From Anagrus nilaparvatae (lineage: Eukaryota; Arthropoda; Insecta; Hymenoptera; Mymaridae): 64,000 bases of DNA. The stretch lies in the NCBI GenBank assembly GCA_022575985.1, contig JAKSXM010000246.1:12790001-12854000 (forward strand). Reading direction: 5' to 3'. Both the position numbers and the translations under genes were made by a program. The notes under the pieces were generated by a model that saw only the letters and a program-made list of their open reading frames with translations, was not told where the DNA came from and searched no databases. Positions 22,270 to 34,832 of the stretch are shown here, in pieces. Numbering within the stretch: position 1 is the first letter of the stretch; the number at the start of each line of letters is the position of its first letter.

Positions 22270-23858
22270 AAAAAACTAGAAAAATGGAGAAAAATGGGAT
22301 ATATAGACAAAGATATGGGAATAACTATATCACATGTAAAAGAAAGTATAATTTCTAGAGCTTATGGGTTAATTAAAGCACACAAAATTGATGATAATAC
22401 TCTTCAAAAAATTAAAAACAATATTCAAATAGATACTGATATTCCCTTTAGAATTATTATTTCAGGCATTGACTCTCCCAAATACATACAATCAAAAATG
22501 TATGAACAAGTTATTTCTAAAAGTATTAAAAAACCAGAACAAGTAATAAAAAATAGCCTTGAATTTTTAGATAAAATAAAAAATATTAAAGTTCCAAAAG
22601 ATTATGTTATGGTTTCGTTAGATGTTGTATCAATGTATCCTAGTATACCTTTAAATCTCGTAAATGAAAGTGTTAAAAATAGATGGACAGATATAGAAAA
22701 ATATACCAGAATCTCTCAAAAAGAATTTTTATCAGGCCTGGACTTACTAATAAACTCGACCTATTTTTCTTTTAATAAAAAATTTTATAAACAAATTAAT
22801 GGATTACCAATGGGAGACCCCTGTTCCCCGATTCTTGGGGAATTAGTTTTTTACGATTTAGAAAAACAAATACTAGATAAGTTTGATTTTGAAATTCCGT
22901 TTTATGAAAGATATGTAGACGACACTTTCTTAATATGTAGTACCAAAAAATAAAATAGATTTCGTGTTAGAAACTTTTAATAGTTATCATGAAAGAATAA
23001 AATTTACGATAGAAATTGAAAAAGATAATAGGTTAAATTTTTTGGATATGCAATTAATAAGAAATAACTCAGATGGCAGTATTATATCTAACTGGTATCG
23101 TAAAAAAACATATTCTGGTAGATTGTTAAATTATCTTTCGGACCATCCCAAAACACATAAAACAAGGGTAATTAAATCTTTGGTAGATAAAGCAATAAAG
23201 CTATCTGACCCCCAATTCCATAATAATAATCTAAAATACGTAAAAGAAATTTTATCGCTTAATAATTACCCAAAAAAACTCATAAATCATGAAATAAGAA
23301 AATAGAGTCAAACATATTAGTCTAATAGATAATAATAGAACCTCAGACAATGGTAATATAGAAAATAGAAATAGAAAAATATTTATGCTTCCAAGCAATA
23401 GTAATATAAGCAATGAGATACATAATTTTATTAAAAAATATAATCTAGATATTATATATCATGTCCTCTTCAAATTAAATAAATTTATCAAATTAAGAAA
23501 AGGTAGATTAACTAATAAACAACAAAAAAGTGTAGTTTATTGTGTAGAATGTAAAGACTGCGATAAAAAATATTATGGTCAAACAGCACGACTTACAGAA
23601 ACTCGAATAGGTGAACATATTAGCAATTTTGGACAGAGTCCGAGCAATTATAATGTAATGTCCACACATAAGCTACAAACATCCCATGAATTTGAATGGG
23701 ACAATTTTAAAATTCTCCATAAAGAATCTAACACTAAAAAAAGAGAATATGTCGAATTACTATTCATTAAAAAAAATAATCAAATAAGTTTAAATAAAAA
23801 AAGTAATCTTGCTAATTTTGATTCTCCTCAAGAAATCATATTAAATAAAATTTTATAA
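22270..23858 (+). pseudogene. Penelope-like element: reverse transcriptase and GIY-YIG endonuclease, two frameshifts
   Basis: Three frames follow one another: 22294-22953, 22964-23305 and 23385-23858. The first encodes reverse transcriptase motifs A (VSLDVVSMYPSIP), B (INGLPMGDPCSPILGEL) and C (ERYVDDTFL), all with intact catalytic aspartates. The second continues the thumb region (RLNFLDMQLI, NWYRKKTYSGR). The third ends in a GIY-YIG nuclease: a CxxC-type VYCVECKDCDKKYYGQT followed by the conserved arginine in ETRIGEH. This domain order is diagnostic of PLEs. The 5' part before motif A is short, so the copy is 5' truncated, and two frameshifts make it inactive. An HHR-like motif follows at 24457. 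Confidence 0.88.
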
Positions 23859-24456
23859 TAAAATTTTAAATATATATATATATTATGTGTAATTCTACAT
23901 AAAATACATAGTAATCTTTGACCTTTTTAATACGGATGTATACACTTATAAAAAAATCCCTTTCTTAAAATATAACGATAATATAAAATAAGATGGAAAA
24001 GCAATTAAAAAAAGAAAAAAATAAAAAAATCTAAGTTAATAACGCTCAATATTCAAAATAAAACAGTGTCATATATCGCGACAAGAATTTAAACCCATTA
24101 GTAAAGTATAAATTTTATAGTTCTTAAAAATCTATGAATAAACACCCCCTCTTAATAAATCCTTTAAAAATTTTTAAAAAATAACCATTTCTCAGATATC
24201 AACAATATTATTACTTTAGTCTAAAAAAAGTTTTAACAGTGTACAGACATATAATTTTTAAATTTTATGTTTAAAATAATAAGTTTTATACATTTAAGTA
24301 ATTTTTAAAAAATAAGAACATAAGAATATTTAAATGTCAAGTTAAGTTTTTTAAATGGTATGTAAAATATATATGTAATTCAAACAATTCAATGTAATAT
24401 TTTGTAAAATTAAAAAAATTATTTCTTATAAGAAAAAAAAAAAAATAAAAAAGGTC

Positions 24457-24485
24457 CTGAAGAGGTTCTCAGATTGAGAATGAAA
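24457..24485 (+). ncRNA. Hammerhead-ribozyme-like core downstream of the PLE
   Basis: The core CTGAAGA (24457-24463) is followed by a stem II of about six base pairs (24465-24470 with 24476-24481, loop AGATT) and then GAAA (24482-24485). These are the conserved hammerhead parts in the right order. PLEs are known to carry hammerhead ribozymes in their terminal repeats. The segment after GAAA is AT-only, so stem III and the cleavage site are not certain. Confidence 0.5.
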
Positions 24486-24530
24486 TATTAACAAGAGTAA
24501 AAATCAAAGTTTTTTGAATTTTTCCTTATA

Positions 24531-25959
24531 CCGTATAGGAGCCAATTTTCGAACGTATTGGATTTCGATCAAATACACACAAATTAGCGTTTATATAAAA
24601 AAGTATGTATAATTTATCTAAAACCGAGTTTTATTATGAAACTATAAACCCTAAAGAACTGATTTTTACCTTACCGATGTTAAAAAACAATTTAAATTAA
24701 TAAAAAAAAATAAGAAAAATGCTCTCTTGTACAACCTTAGGAGATTTTTCTCATCGTTTTCACCAAATCTCGTCTGTTATTAAAATCGAGTTTTAGGGAT
24801 ACCTACTCTATGTCGAACACTAAAAATGCTTTTAATTACGCTGTGAAGCTTTAATAAATGATGGGAAAGGGTTATATTCACTTATTTATTGCAAAATTAT
24901 TTTAAATAGGTATATCGATAATCGAATCCGAACTTTTTTACACATATAGGTATTTTCGATATTTTCAATAACATTACACATTTTTTTTATTTAAACAATA
25001 TTTTTTTAATTATTATACATTACATTTGGCATAATTACATTGTTTACACTATATTTCACAACAATTGACAAAATATTTTCTAAATTTACACGTAAAAACA
25101 CAATTTTAAGTATTTATATACTTAATATCACTTTGATTACAACACCATAAACTTGCAATAAACGCTTCGATTTTTATAAAAAATACGTAGAAACACTTTA
25201 AAATTGGAAAAAAATCTTTACTTTAATATTAAAAATATATAAAAATTATATTCTAACACTTTTTTTATAAAATTAATGCTTTTTTTACTATTAAAAACAC
25301 AAATAAATAAAGAGGTAAATAAAGGCTTGTGTTTATATAATAAACCTGCGCGCCAACTGAAATAGGCTGAAACCGGGTTGCATACACACGGCGCGGCGTC
25401 TATTTTATTTCCTTAGGTTTTAAGAACATTATATCAATTATTATCTTTCGTTAATTAAAATTAAAAAGCAAATTTTAATAAATAAATGTTTAAAATACAT
25501 GCCTATACAAGTGTGTAGTTCATCTATTGTTTACTATATTTTACTCTTATTATAGGTATTTTATATTAAAAAAACAAGAAAAAAGAAGTGAAGAGGGAAT
25601 TAAGAAATAGGTATAGTTATACCTATAAGAATTCTATTAAAACGCGCACGATTTTAACTTAGTTTTAGCGATTTTCAAATTATCGAAAATTAATTCGATC
25701 AAAATGATATTATTATCAAAAATAGAATTTGCATTATCGAAATTACCTTACCTTGTACACTTGTAATAAATGTAAATTATTAATTATCCATCAATATATT
25801 TGATATTTTTTTAATTGGGATAATAAAATATATGATTTCCCTGATCAAATGCAACGATATTTAACTCGAATTATTAATTTTAAAGTATATTTTTCAACAA
25901 ATAAAGATACAGCTAGGTATAAGAAAGTGACTTCTGATCGAAAACCGGCTCCTATACGG
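24531..25959. mobile_element. TIR element, CCGTATAGGAGCC ends, TA duplication
   Basis: CCGTATAGGAGCC at the left and its complement GGCTCCTATACGG at the right are flanked by TA on both sides. The inner 8-10 bases also match inverted (a TTTTCGA stretch). The interior is non-coding apart from a GC-rich patch at 25348-25400 with several CG dinucleotides. No transposase is seen, so this is presumably non-autonomous. Confidence 0.65.
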
Positions 25960-26229
25960 TAATTTGTCCAGCAAGGTCGTTTTAAACTCAACAGAAATTT
26001 AAATTATCTGGACGTTCCAAATCCAATTTTCATAAATCAATAATATTTTAGTAAAATTGTATGAAATTGTGTATTTATTAAGTACTTCTAATACAAATAA
26101 AAAATTAAAATTTTAAGATATAGCGCACTGAGAGGGGCAGATTATATTGACACTAATACCGAAAAATCAGTTTATTTATGTATCAGTTAGGACTTATCTA
26201 ATGGCACGCAAAAAATCAACAGATATTAA

Positions 26230-27300
26230 TATATAGGTAGATTTTACTTATTTCAATTACTCAACCCTAATATTGTTCATTTTCATAAAAAGTATGGGAT
26301 TCTATGGCTTATTTTTAAAATATGCTGAATATAATTAAAAGACTTGTAATTAAGTTGGAATTAGGAACATTGGAATTAAATACTATATGCCAGTCTCTTA
26401 GCCATGAATAAAAAAAATACAGTCATTTCCCAGTAAAATGTTTTATATATAGATAAGTGCACCTGTTCTATGGCCTGCTCACACGAAAAAAATATCAGAC
26501 AAGTATGGTTGACATTTGTAATATAAGGACCTAAATAAATAAGACAGTGGCCCGTTATAAGCCCAGCTTAAATTCTGGAGCATGTGATATTACTACGCCG
26601 GAATTTCTTTTCAGATATATTTAATTGTTAAATTTAATGAATAAAATATGAAAATTGTATTGATCTGGTTCATTTTATTACAGAAAAGAATCTAAGGTAC
26701 ATTGGGTTCCTTTTCGTGCAGTCTCAATATATATAATTATATCGATTAGATGTTGTCACTAATCTAGTAGTAGTTATTGATTATTAAATGCTGTGCAGCA
26801 AAATTAGTTAAATTTTTAATTATTTTAATATTAATTAAATTAAAATAAAAAAAGCAAATAATTCGATAGGTTATTATACTTTTTTCTTTTAGATTCCAAG
26901 CAATTAAGAATTAAGAAGAATAAATTAATAGCAAATTTTTTTTCCTAATTTTCAAGTATCTTTAGTAAATATTTTTGTAAATGTGAATATCCTCTTATGT
27001 ATTTACTTTAAGCGTTGTATAATTTAAATGAATAAATACTATATCTCATGTATTATTATTAAAAAATTTTTTTATTTCACAAAAATATACAATAATGAAA
27101 ACAATGAAAATCTAGCAGAAATTTAAGAGAAAATCAACAACTATTATTCACCTACGTTTTATTGCAGTAAGTAAAACAGGAGATTTTCAATGATAAGTAA
27201 TATAAAATTTAAAGATTCTAGAAAAATATATTTGAGTAATATTTTTTTTAACAAATTGAAGACTATTCTATTTTCCCTTATTTAACGAAAAATGTACAGT
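26230..27300. repeat. Recurring locus block, unit 5
   Basis: It starts at 'tttcaattactcaaccctaa' (26250) and holds the 'gattctatggcttatttt' segment (26300) and a 'atataaggacctaaataaat' segment (26520). It then leads into the 3' end of secreted gene copy 3. Sequence 25960-26230 before it is plain A/T-rich DNA. Confidence 0.65.
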
Positions 27301-27344
27301 AGCTCCTCGAGTTACGAACATTTTGTGACCGAAAATCCGTAGTC

Positions 27345-29311
27345 TTAAGGCTCGTCATAGAAGTAATCGTAGTTAAAGTATTGTCTATTAGCTGAAATTT
27401 CTTTTCCAAAACATTCACTTTCATAATTGATTCTTAATTTTAAATAATCAATAAATTTATTTTGATTCAATTTAGAAATGCATTTATTATTCATGTACCA
27501 AGGCTCCTGAAAAATTAATTAATTAAAATAGTATTTATGATTTAATAAACTTTTTTGGTTATAGCTTTTGAAAATTCAAAATTCTAAAAATTTTAGCCAA
27601 ATATTTTAATTTTATTATAATCAGAAATATTAATTTATTTATTTATGAGTTATCTAAGAAAAAATTATTTTGAATATAATTAAATTAAACTTACGTTTAG
27701 GTTCGATGGTTTTTTTGTAAATTTTTTTTCATCTATAAGAGATGCTTGAAATCTTTCTCGAGAATCAATAATTTCATTGTAACAACTGTTAAAGTTTCTA
27801 TCATAACCTTTATTATCATCAAATTTACATTTTTCAAATGGTATTTTCATTGACTTTGCCCAATATCTCACTTCATAAATTGTTTCATGCTAAAAAAAAA
27901 AAAAATATTTAATATTTAATTTTTAATAAAATTAGTAAAAAAGTAATGATTAGGTCTTCTATTCCCGGGTAAATTAATATAGCACATGCAAAAAAATTCG
28001 ATTGTTTTTTCTTTTGAATGCGGTTGCAATTGACATAAAACCTAAATAAAGGATAAAAAGCATTATGTAATCGCAAACAAGAATTCTGTAATTGTAAACA
28101 AAATAAAAAATTCTGGTTTCGACAACCAGAATTCCGGTAACAGATGCTAGAATTTTTCTATTAGTGGTAACCGGAATTCCGATTGCCGCAACCGGAATTT
28201 TCGACAGTTGCAACAATTTACCAAAAAAATAAGATGCTCAAAATTTTAGCTCATTTAGTTGTTTCTATATATGGAAATAAAATACGTGGCCTCTAAAGTA
28301 AAAATTTAAGGAACCTTTGTTCTTTTTGAGATTGAGATTCCCCTAAAATTCAAAAACCTAGTGAATTTTTTTTGTATTAATTGTCAGGCTAATGTAGGGC
28401 CGTTTTTCAAAACGATTCTCTGAAAAAGAATTAAGTTGGTACTATAGGGGGGAGGTATTATTTTTCATATTTTTAAACGAATTTGAGTATTCGATCAAAC
28501 TAGGTGTCGCGTCATACACAATTGTTCTATTTTTTATGTTTTTGTGTTAAATTAAAAAAAAAGGTATTGGAAAATTCTCTGCTGCTAAAAACAAATTAAT
28601 TAATACAAATTGAAATTTTCTTTAATCAAAGACATAAATCTATGAATCTAAAGCATAAAATTTCCAATATTTTGCGATTTTTTGAATTTTCCAATACCTT
28701 TTTTTTTAATTTAACACAAAAACATAAAAAATAGAACAATTGTGTATGACGCGACACCTAGTTTGATCGAATACTCAAATTCGTTTAAAAATATGAAAAA
28801 TAATACCTCCCCCCTATAGTACCAACTTAATTCTTTTTCAGAGAATCGTTTTGAAAAACCGCCTAGATGAATAGTGTAGGTCTTACTAGACCTAAAGTAA
28901 CCTAATCAAAAAATTACAATATCATTTGATTTTCGTACAGAAAATATTTAAAAAAATTTTTCGATTGCGTAACAAATTACTTTCGACGAAGATCCGTTAT
29001 AAAATTCATGATTTATCGATTTTCGTCATAAAATAATGATTTTGAAACCAATTAATATAAAGGCTCAGGTATAAAATATGTCTGACAATAAAATTACTTA
29101 CAAGACGCCAAATTTTTAAGTATTTAGTATAATCTTTATGAGAAACTTTCACGGCTTCCAGAAACTCATCATTAGGAAGTATATTAGCAGCCTGAAAGAT
29201 TAAATTAATATTAAATATCAATTTAAATAACTTTTACCTCTTTCATATTACATTATCACTAACGCAGCAGTCAAAAAGTACAAAAACAGCAGTAATAATT
29301 AAAAATTTCAT
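27345..29311 (-). CDS. Small secreted four-cysteine protein, copy 3
   Basis: Exons 29311-29264, 29191-29102, 27889-27695 and 27506-27345 encode about 164 residues with the same phases as the other copies. Exon lengths of 48, 90 and 195 bp are conserved. The donor of exon 1 is GTTAGT where the other copies have GTAAGT. The mature region keeps C-x14-C and C-x22-C, but many residues differ (for example EPWYMNNKC at the start of exon 4). The protein ends soon after the last cysteine, without the His/Thr tail of copies 1 and 2. Intron 2 contains an extra inverted-repeat element (28401-28862). No TATA box like that of copies 1 and 2 is seen. Function unknown. Confidence 0.78.
28401..28862. mobile_element. 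Inverted-repeat element inside an intron of secreted gene copy 3
   Basis: CGTTTTTCAAAACGATTCTC at the left is matched by its complement near 28838-28860. The arms run about 200 bp each (28401-28600 and 28660-28862). Copies 1 and 2 lack this element in the same intron. Non-coding. Confidence 0.75.
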
Positions 29312-29389
29312 TTTAAATAACTTTACATCAAATAAATACATGTGTTTAATTTATTTTATCAATTAATTTCAGTTTGCGCCGCTACCTTG

Positions 29390-30300
29390 CGGACCTTTAG
29401 CAGACTATCACACGAGTTTACCTAGGGTGGTTGTAGAATGTGCCTAAGGCGCTTAAATCAGATTAAAAGTCGGTATTAAATCTAGTCTATCTTTAAAAGT
29501 TATATAGTGTAGTTAGGGATTTTTTACGATTAATCGTGAATAACTCCCAACTACACTATAAAACTTATACTCCAGTCAATATAAAGTTTCATCGGTATTA
29601 TTTCCATCCACCACCAGATTTCTTCTACTATTAGGTTTTTTGGGTCGTTGATCACGAATTTCAGGGTCGTTTCTATGAGAAACATTCGGAACACCGTTAA
29701 ATTTGCAAAAACTACCCCTAAAAAGGGGTATTTTTGATGTACTTGAATTTGGAGTGGCCAGATTTGGCCCACATGCGTTTTTACGGTCAATAATCACGAT
29801 TTTCAGTGTCCTGTCTTTTATTAAAGATTGTTACTTCACCCTTAAATTTGCAAAAACGTGAAATACATAAAAAATACTCCTTTTAGAGGTAATTTTTGCT
29901 AATTTAAGGTTGAGAAATTAATTTTTAATTAAAAATTTCCCAAATTTCTCTGAACGCTGAAAGTGCGAAAATAGTAAAAACACCCCTTTTAGGGGTAGTT
30001 TTTGCTAATTTAGATGTGAAATATTAGCTTTTCATTGAAAAGTCCCCTAAATTCTTGATTAGTGATCCAAAATCCCACGTGGGCCAAATCTGGCAGCTCA
30101 AAATTTGAATACATCAAAAATACCTCTTTTTAGAGGTAGTTTTTGCAAATTTAAGAGTGTTCCGCAAATTTCTCATAGAGAAGACCCCGAAATTCTTGAT
30201 TAGCGACACAAAAAACTTTTAGTAGACCGCATTTGGTAGTGGACGTAAATAATAACGACCCGCCCGCATTGACTGTAGATTTAGTAACAACTTTTAATCT
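29390..30300. repeat. Dispersed repeat with internal 'aaaaggggtagttttt' sub-repeats
   Basis: A sub-repeat of roughly 110-150 bp with 'ttttaggggtagtttttgct', 'aatttaagggtg' and 'gatttggcccacat' occurs several times in both orientations. Related stretches lie at 34130-34520, 57600-58290 and 61240-61560. The leading part ('ttaaatcagattaaaagtcg', 29454) recurs at 57620. Short open frames at 29551-29797 lie within the repeat and are not genes. From 30300 to 31480 I see only A/T-rich DNA without a supportable feature. Confidence 0.6.
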
Positions 30301-31479
30301 GCTTTAGAAAGGGCTTAATATACTCCTTTAATATATTGAGAAATTTAACCAAAAAAATGGATTTTATTAATAAAATAAAAAATATAATTTATTAATCACA
30401 AAAAATTCACAGAATTTATTTATTGAGCTATATGTTTTGTAATTTTTTTTTTAAACGTGCTATTAAATTAAATTTTATGAATAAAAAAACAAATTTTAAT
30501 AAAAGATGAATAACATATTGGATACTTGAGCTAAGAATTTTTTCACTACAGGCTGTATAGTCTAAGGCTCGTTAGTACGTAGACTATTTAGCCTTTTCGT
30601 AGAAATTGGATAACCCTAAATAATAATTTTTCGTATAAGCCCAAAAAAAAAATTTTTTAAATAAAATTACTAAATATATAAAAAGATTGAGAACTGACTA
30701 CGATGAAATCACGCGATATACTGTTGTGGAAGAAGTAAATCTACATAGCTCCCACCAAAAAAAATTTTTTAGTCACATCTGTTCATTATAATATGATTAT
30801 AATCAAGGTTATAATGTATATTTTTAAGAACTTGAAGATTACAGATTTTATAAAATTTCCAAAAAAAAAATAAAAAACTTAGTTTAATTCCTAAAATACC
30901 AATTATTAAATTAGATGAATTAAACACCCTAATTATACCTACAGATAAAAGATACTTTCTAAGAATTAAATAGTTTTTTATGCATCGCACTAGAAACCAA
31001 AGCATGAATATTTACAGCATATTTGAATCAAATGCCATTAATAATAAAAATAATTGAATTTTTCATTCGTTTGAATTTTTAAATATGAGTAATCGATTTG
31101 ATAACTTGAATAATTCTTAGATTTTTTGTTATTTATTAAAAAACGTTATAAATTAAACAAAAATACTTTTTTATTTAATTAAATTACATTTAAAAATAAT
31201 GTTATGTCTTAATTAAAATTAGTTCTTTTAATTTAAAATTTAATTTAAATTTATGTTTTTAAAAAAATTATAAAATATATATAGCTCAATAAATGAATTC
31301 CATGAATTTTTTGGGATTAATAAATTATATTTTTTATTTTATTAACAACATTTTTGATAAAATCCATTTTCTTGTGAAATTTCTCAATATATATTAAAAA
31401 ACTAGATTTCAAACATTGAATAATTTTTTTAATTAAATTATTTTTAGCCATTTTTTTTAGAATATTCAAAGAGCTTATA

Positions 31480-31900
31480 TTAAGCTTATACTAAGTATAA
31501 GCTCTTTGAGGATATGAGGCACATTCTATACAGTCATTTGGTGAACTCTTGTGGTCGTCCACTAGAGGTCCGAAAGTCAGAACAAAAACAATTAAACTTT
31601 TAAAATTATTATTTTAACAATTTAACATGCAGTAAATTAATTTTCTAAAATATTGGGACTTGAGATACTTTTTAAACACAATAGCTGTGTCAAGTCAAAA
31701 GACTCTATAATTATATAAAATACATGAGATCATAACGCACCGAATGCGTTAATTAGGCCATTAATTTTCAAAAAGATTAAATTAAAAACATTATTATTAG
31801 AAATGTAATTAGTATAATTACCTTCAAATATATAATTATCGTAACTACGATGATTAAAATTTTCGGAATTTAATCAAGCAATTTAACATGTGTAAAAATA
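31480..31900. repeat. Recurring locus block, unit 6 (short)
   Basis: It contains 'gtggtcgtccactagaggtc' (31550), the 'caatttaacatgcagtaaat' segment (31619) and a segment with TAACTACGATGATTAAAATT (31843), in plus orientation as in units 1-3. Secreted gene copy 4 follows on the opposite strand to the other copies, so a rearrangement separates this block from that gene. Confidence 0.6.
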
Positions 31901-32035
31901 TTTTTTTTGTTTAATAAGATAAAATTTAGTATAAAAATTCAACAATCTTTGAATTAACGATTATATTACAAAAATTAAATTATCTAAAGAGAGTTTCTAA
32001 GTAAAGTTAAAATATCAAACTTCATATTATTTAAA

Positions 32036-33686
32036 ATGAAGTTTTTAATTATTGCTGCTGTTTTTGTACTTTTTGACTGCTGCGTAAGTGATATTGAAAC
32101 AAGTTAAAGAGGTAGAGTTGTTCAAATTTAGATTTTTATTAGTTTAATATTTCAGGTTGCTAATACACTTCCAGGTGATGAGTTGATGGAATCCCTGAAG
32201 CTTTTTAGTGAAGTTTATGCTAAACATTCAGAAATTTTGGATCTTGTAAGTAATTTTATTGATAAACATATTTTATTACGTAAATCTATAGATCATGAAA
32301 TTTAAAACGGATCTTCGTCAAAAGTAAGTTGTCACGCAACCAAAAAATTACTTGACTAGATATTTTTACCTGAAAAGTATGAAATAAAATTTCATCGCAG
32401 TTTTTATTTGATGCACGATTTTTGTACACGATTTAAGCTCAACTCTTCAATTTAAACAAAGGACTTGCAAAGTACTCTGTTGGGTACAAATAATTCTTTT
32501 GTAAAACTGAAAAGTAAAAATTTAAAAAAATTATATGTCAATTAAAAACTGTGTAAACTTTTTATAAATATTTTTTGTGGAAAAATCAAATATCAAAATC
32601 AAATCTACGCTTTTCATATGCATTAGTCTTACAATTTAAAAAAAAATATTTTTGGATTTTTGAATCTTAGGGGGAATGTCCTAAAAAAATAAGATCTTAT
32701 ATTTTTACTTTTCTTTAAAAGAGGCCAAATATTTTCTGCATGCAAGTTTAAAAGTGTTTAAATAAGCCAAAATATAGAGAATCTTACTTATTTGGTAAAT
32801 TGCTACACTGAAAAAAATTTTGAAAAAAAATTTGGAATACCGGCTGCCGCTAACGGGAAAATTCCAGTTGCCACTTGTGACAGCCGGAATTTTTTGTTTT
32901 TGTTTTAAACGATTAAAAATGGCTTGAAATCTTAAAAAAATTAGTCAATTATTTAAAATGAGGCTTGGTAGGTTTTTTTAAAAGTTTTATGTCATTTTCA
33001 TAACCATTAAAAAGAAAAAAAAGTTCTAGCTGTAATGATTATTTTTTTACTAATTTTATAGAATATTTTTATTAAAAATTAAATGAGTTACTAAAATATT
33101 TCTTAAATAATTTTTTATTTTTTTAGTTTGTAAAAGTTGGTGAAACAAGATACAATGCAAATGAAATAGGAATACCAAATAAAAAATGTCAATTTGATGG
33201 TAATAAAGCTTATGATGGAAATTTCGACAGTTGTTACAATGAAATGATTGTATCTCAAGTAAGATTTCAAGCTGCTCTTGACGATGAAAAAAAATATCCC
33301 AAGAAACCTTTGACAATATACGTAAGTTTAATTTAATCATTATTTTAACACAAATTTTGATCTTAATAAATTAATATTTCTGATTAATAATAAAATTAAA
33401 ATGTTCGGCTAAAATTTTTAGAATTTTCAATTTTCAAAAACTATAACCAAACATTTTTATTTAATATAATCATACTAAATAATATTTTTTTGTTAATGCC
33501 TTATGTTTTTATATTAAAATAATTTTTCAGGAGGCTTCGTACTTGAAAAACCAATCAATATCATTTAGGAATATTGATGCTTGTGTTTCTAAACTGAATA
33601 AAAATAAATTTATTGATTATATAAAAGTAAGAACCAATCATGAAATGAAATGTTTGGAAAAAGAAATTGCAGCTAAAAAACAATAA
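32036..33686 (+). CDS. Small secreted four-cysteine protein, copy 4
   Basis: Exons 32036-32083, 32156-32245, 33127-33321 and 33531-33686 encode about 162 residues. All introns are in phase 0, and exons 1-3 have the same lengths as in the other copies. Exon 1 protein is nearly identical (MKFLIIAAVFVLFDCC) while the mature part is the most diverged. It still holds C-x14-C (from KKCQFDGNKAYDG) and C-x22-C with the FIDYIKVR core. It ends in KKQ with no His/Thr tail. AATAAA lies at about 33737. It is the only plus-strand copy. Conservation of the signal peptide against a changing mature part would suit an extracellular effector, but I do not recognise the family. Confidence 0.78.
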
Positions 33687-34129
33687 TTTTATTAATTGCA
33701 TACATCTTAAAGTTTTATTATTGTATATTTATGTTAAATAAAAATTTTTTTAATAATATTACATCAGTCAGTGTTTATTTATTTAAAAAATACAATGCTT
33801 AAAGTAAGCGTACATAAGATAAGTTATATAAACATTTAATATTTAATTTAAATATTTACATTTATCAAATGTTAAAAGTAAATGAGAAATTTTAATTCCT
33901 CTTCAGTTTGAATTTTATTTTTATTCAAGTAACTCACATTTTCAGTTTAATTACATACGAATATTAATTTTATTTTTGTACTTATAAAGCTTGATCACAC
34001 AAACGAAAGCTGAAATAACGCTTTTTTGCAAAATTTTTGTATAATTTTTCCATATTTTTAAAAAAGTTTTTTTTTAATTTTTTAACTTTTTTCATTTTTT
34101 CTAATTTTTTTAAATTCAAAGATTTATTA

Positions 34130-34520
34130 CTGGTAACCACCAAATTTTGCTTAGTATAGTCATTTTGTAATAAAATTGGGACTTCACCCTCAAATTAACA
34201 AAAACTACTCCCAAAATAGGTTATATTTTATATACTCGCATTTTGAGTGCCCAGATTTGTTTTATACGGATTTCTTGGGTCGCCGATCAAGAATTTCAGT
34301 GATTATTTTTAAGGGAAATTAATATTTCACCCTTAAATTAGCTTGACGTGAGAAAATAGCAAAAATATTCCTTTTGGGGGTAGTTATAGCTGATTTAAGG
34401 GTGCAGCCCAAAATTTTTTACAAAATGACCCCGAAATTCGTGATCAGTAACCCAAAGATATATCAGTAACCCTAGACTAGATTAAATCTGGTGGTTGCCA
34501 GTAATAATACAAACAAACCC
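34130..34520. repeat. Dispersed 'gggtagtt' repeat, second copy
   Basis: It is related to 29390-30300 and 57600-58290: 'gtaaccaccaaattt', 'ttgggggtagttatagct', 'gatttaagggtgcagc' and 'gtggttgccagtaataatac' recur. The interval 33750-34130 is A/T-rich with no feature. Confidence 0.55.
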
Positions 34521-34832
34521 GTATTATGACTGGAGTATGATTTATATCTTTATTGTAAAACGCTACAACCTTATTTTCTCCAAATTTGAATTTCTTAAAC
34601 CAACAAATATTGAATGAATTTCATAAATAATATAATCTTTTATTAGAGAAAAGTATTTTTAAATTTCTTCATCGTTTACTTGGGAAATCATAGTAATAAA
34701 TTAAGTAATTAAAATGTGACTAAGTATTTATCAATTATTATATCTTATCAAAAATAAATTTTATTTTAAACTTACCCATTAAAAACCTCAGTATTGTATT
34801 TTGTAGAACCATCAGTATTTTTAAAAAATAAA

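Noticed and set aside
30769..31005. Minus-strand frame of 78 codons
   Set aside because: Hydrophobic A/T-driven composition, no splice context or homologous copy.
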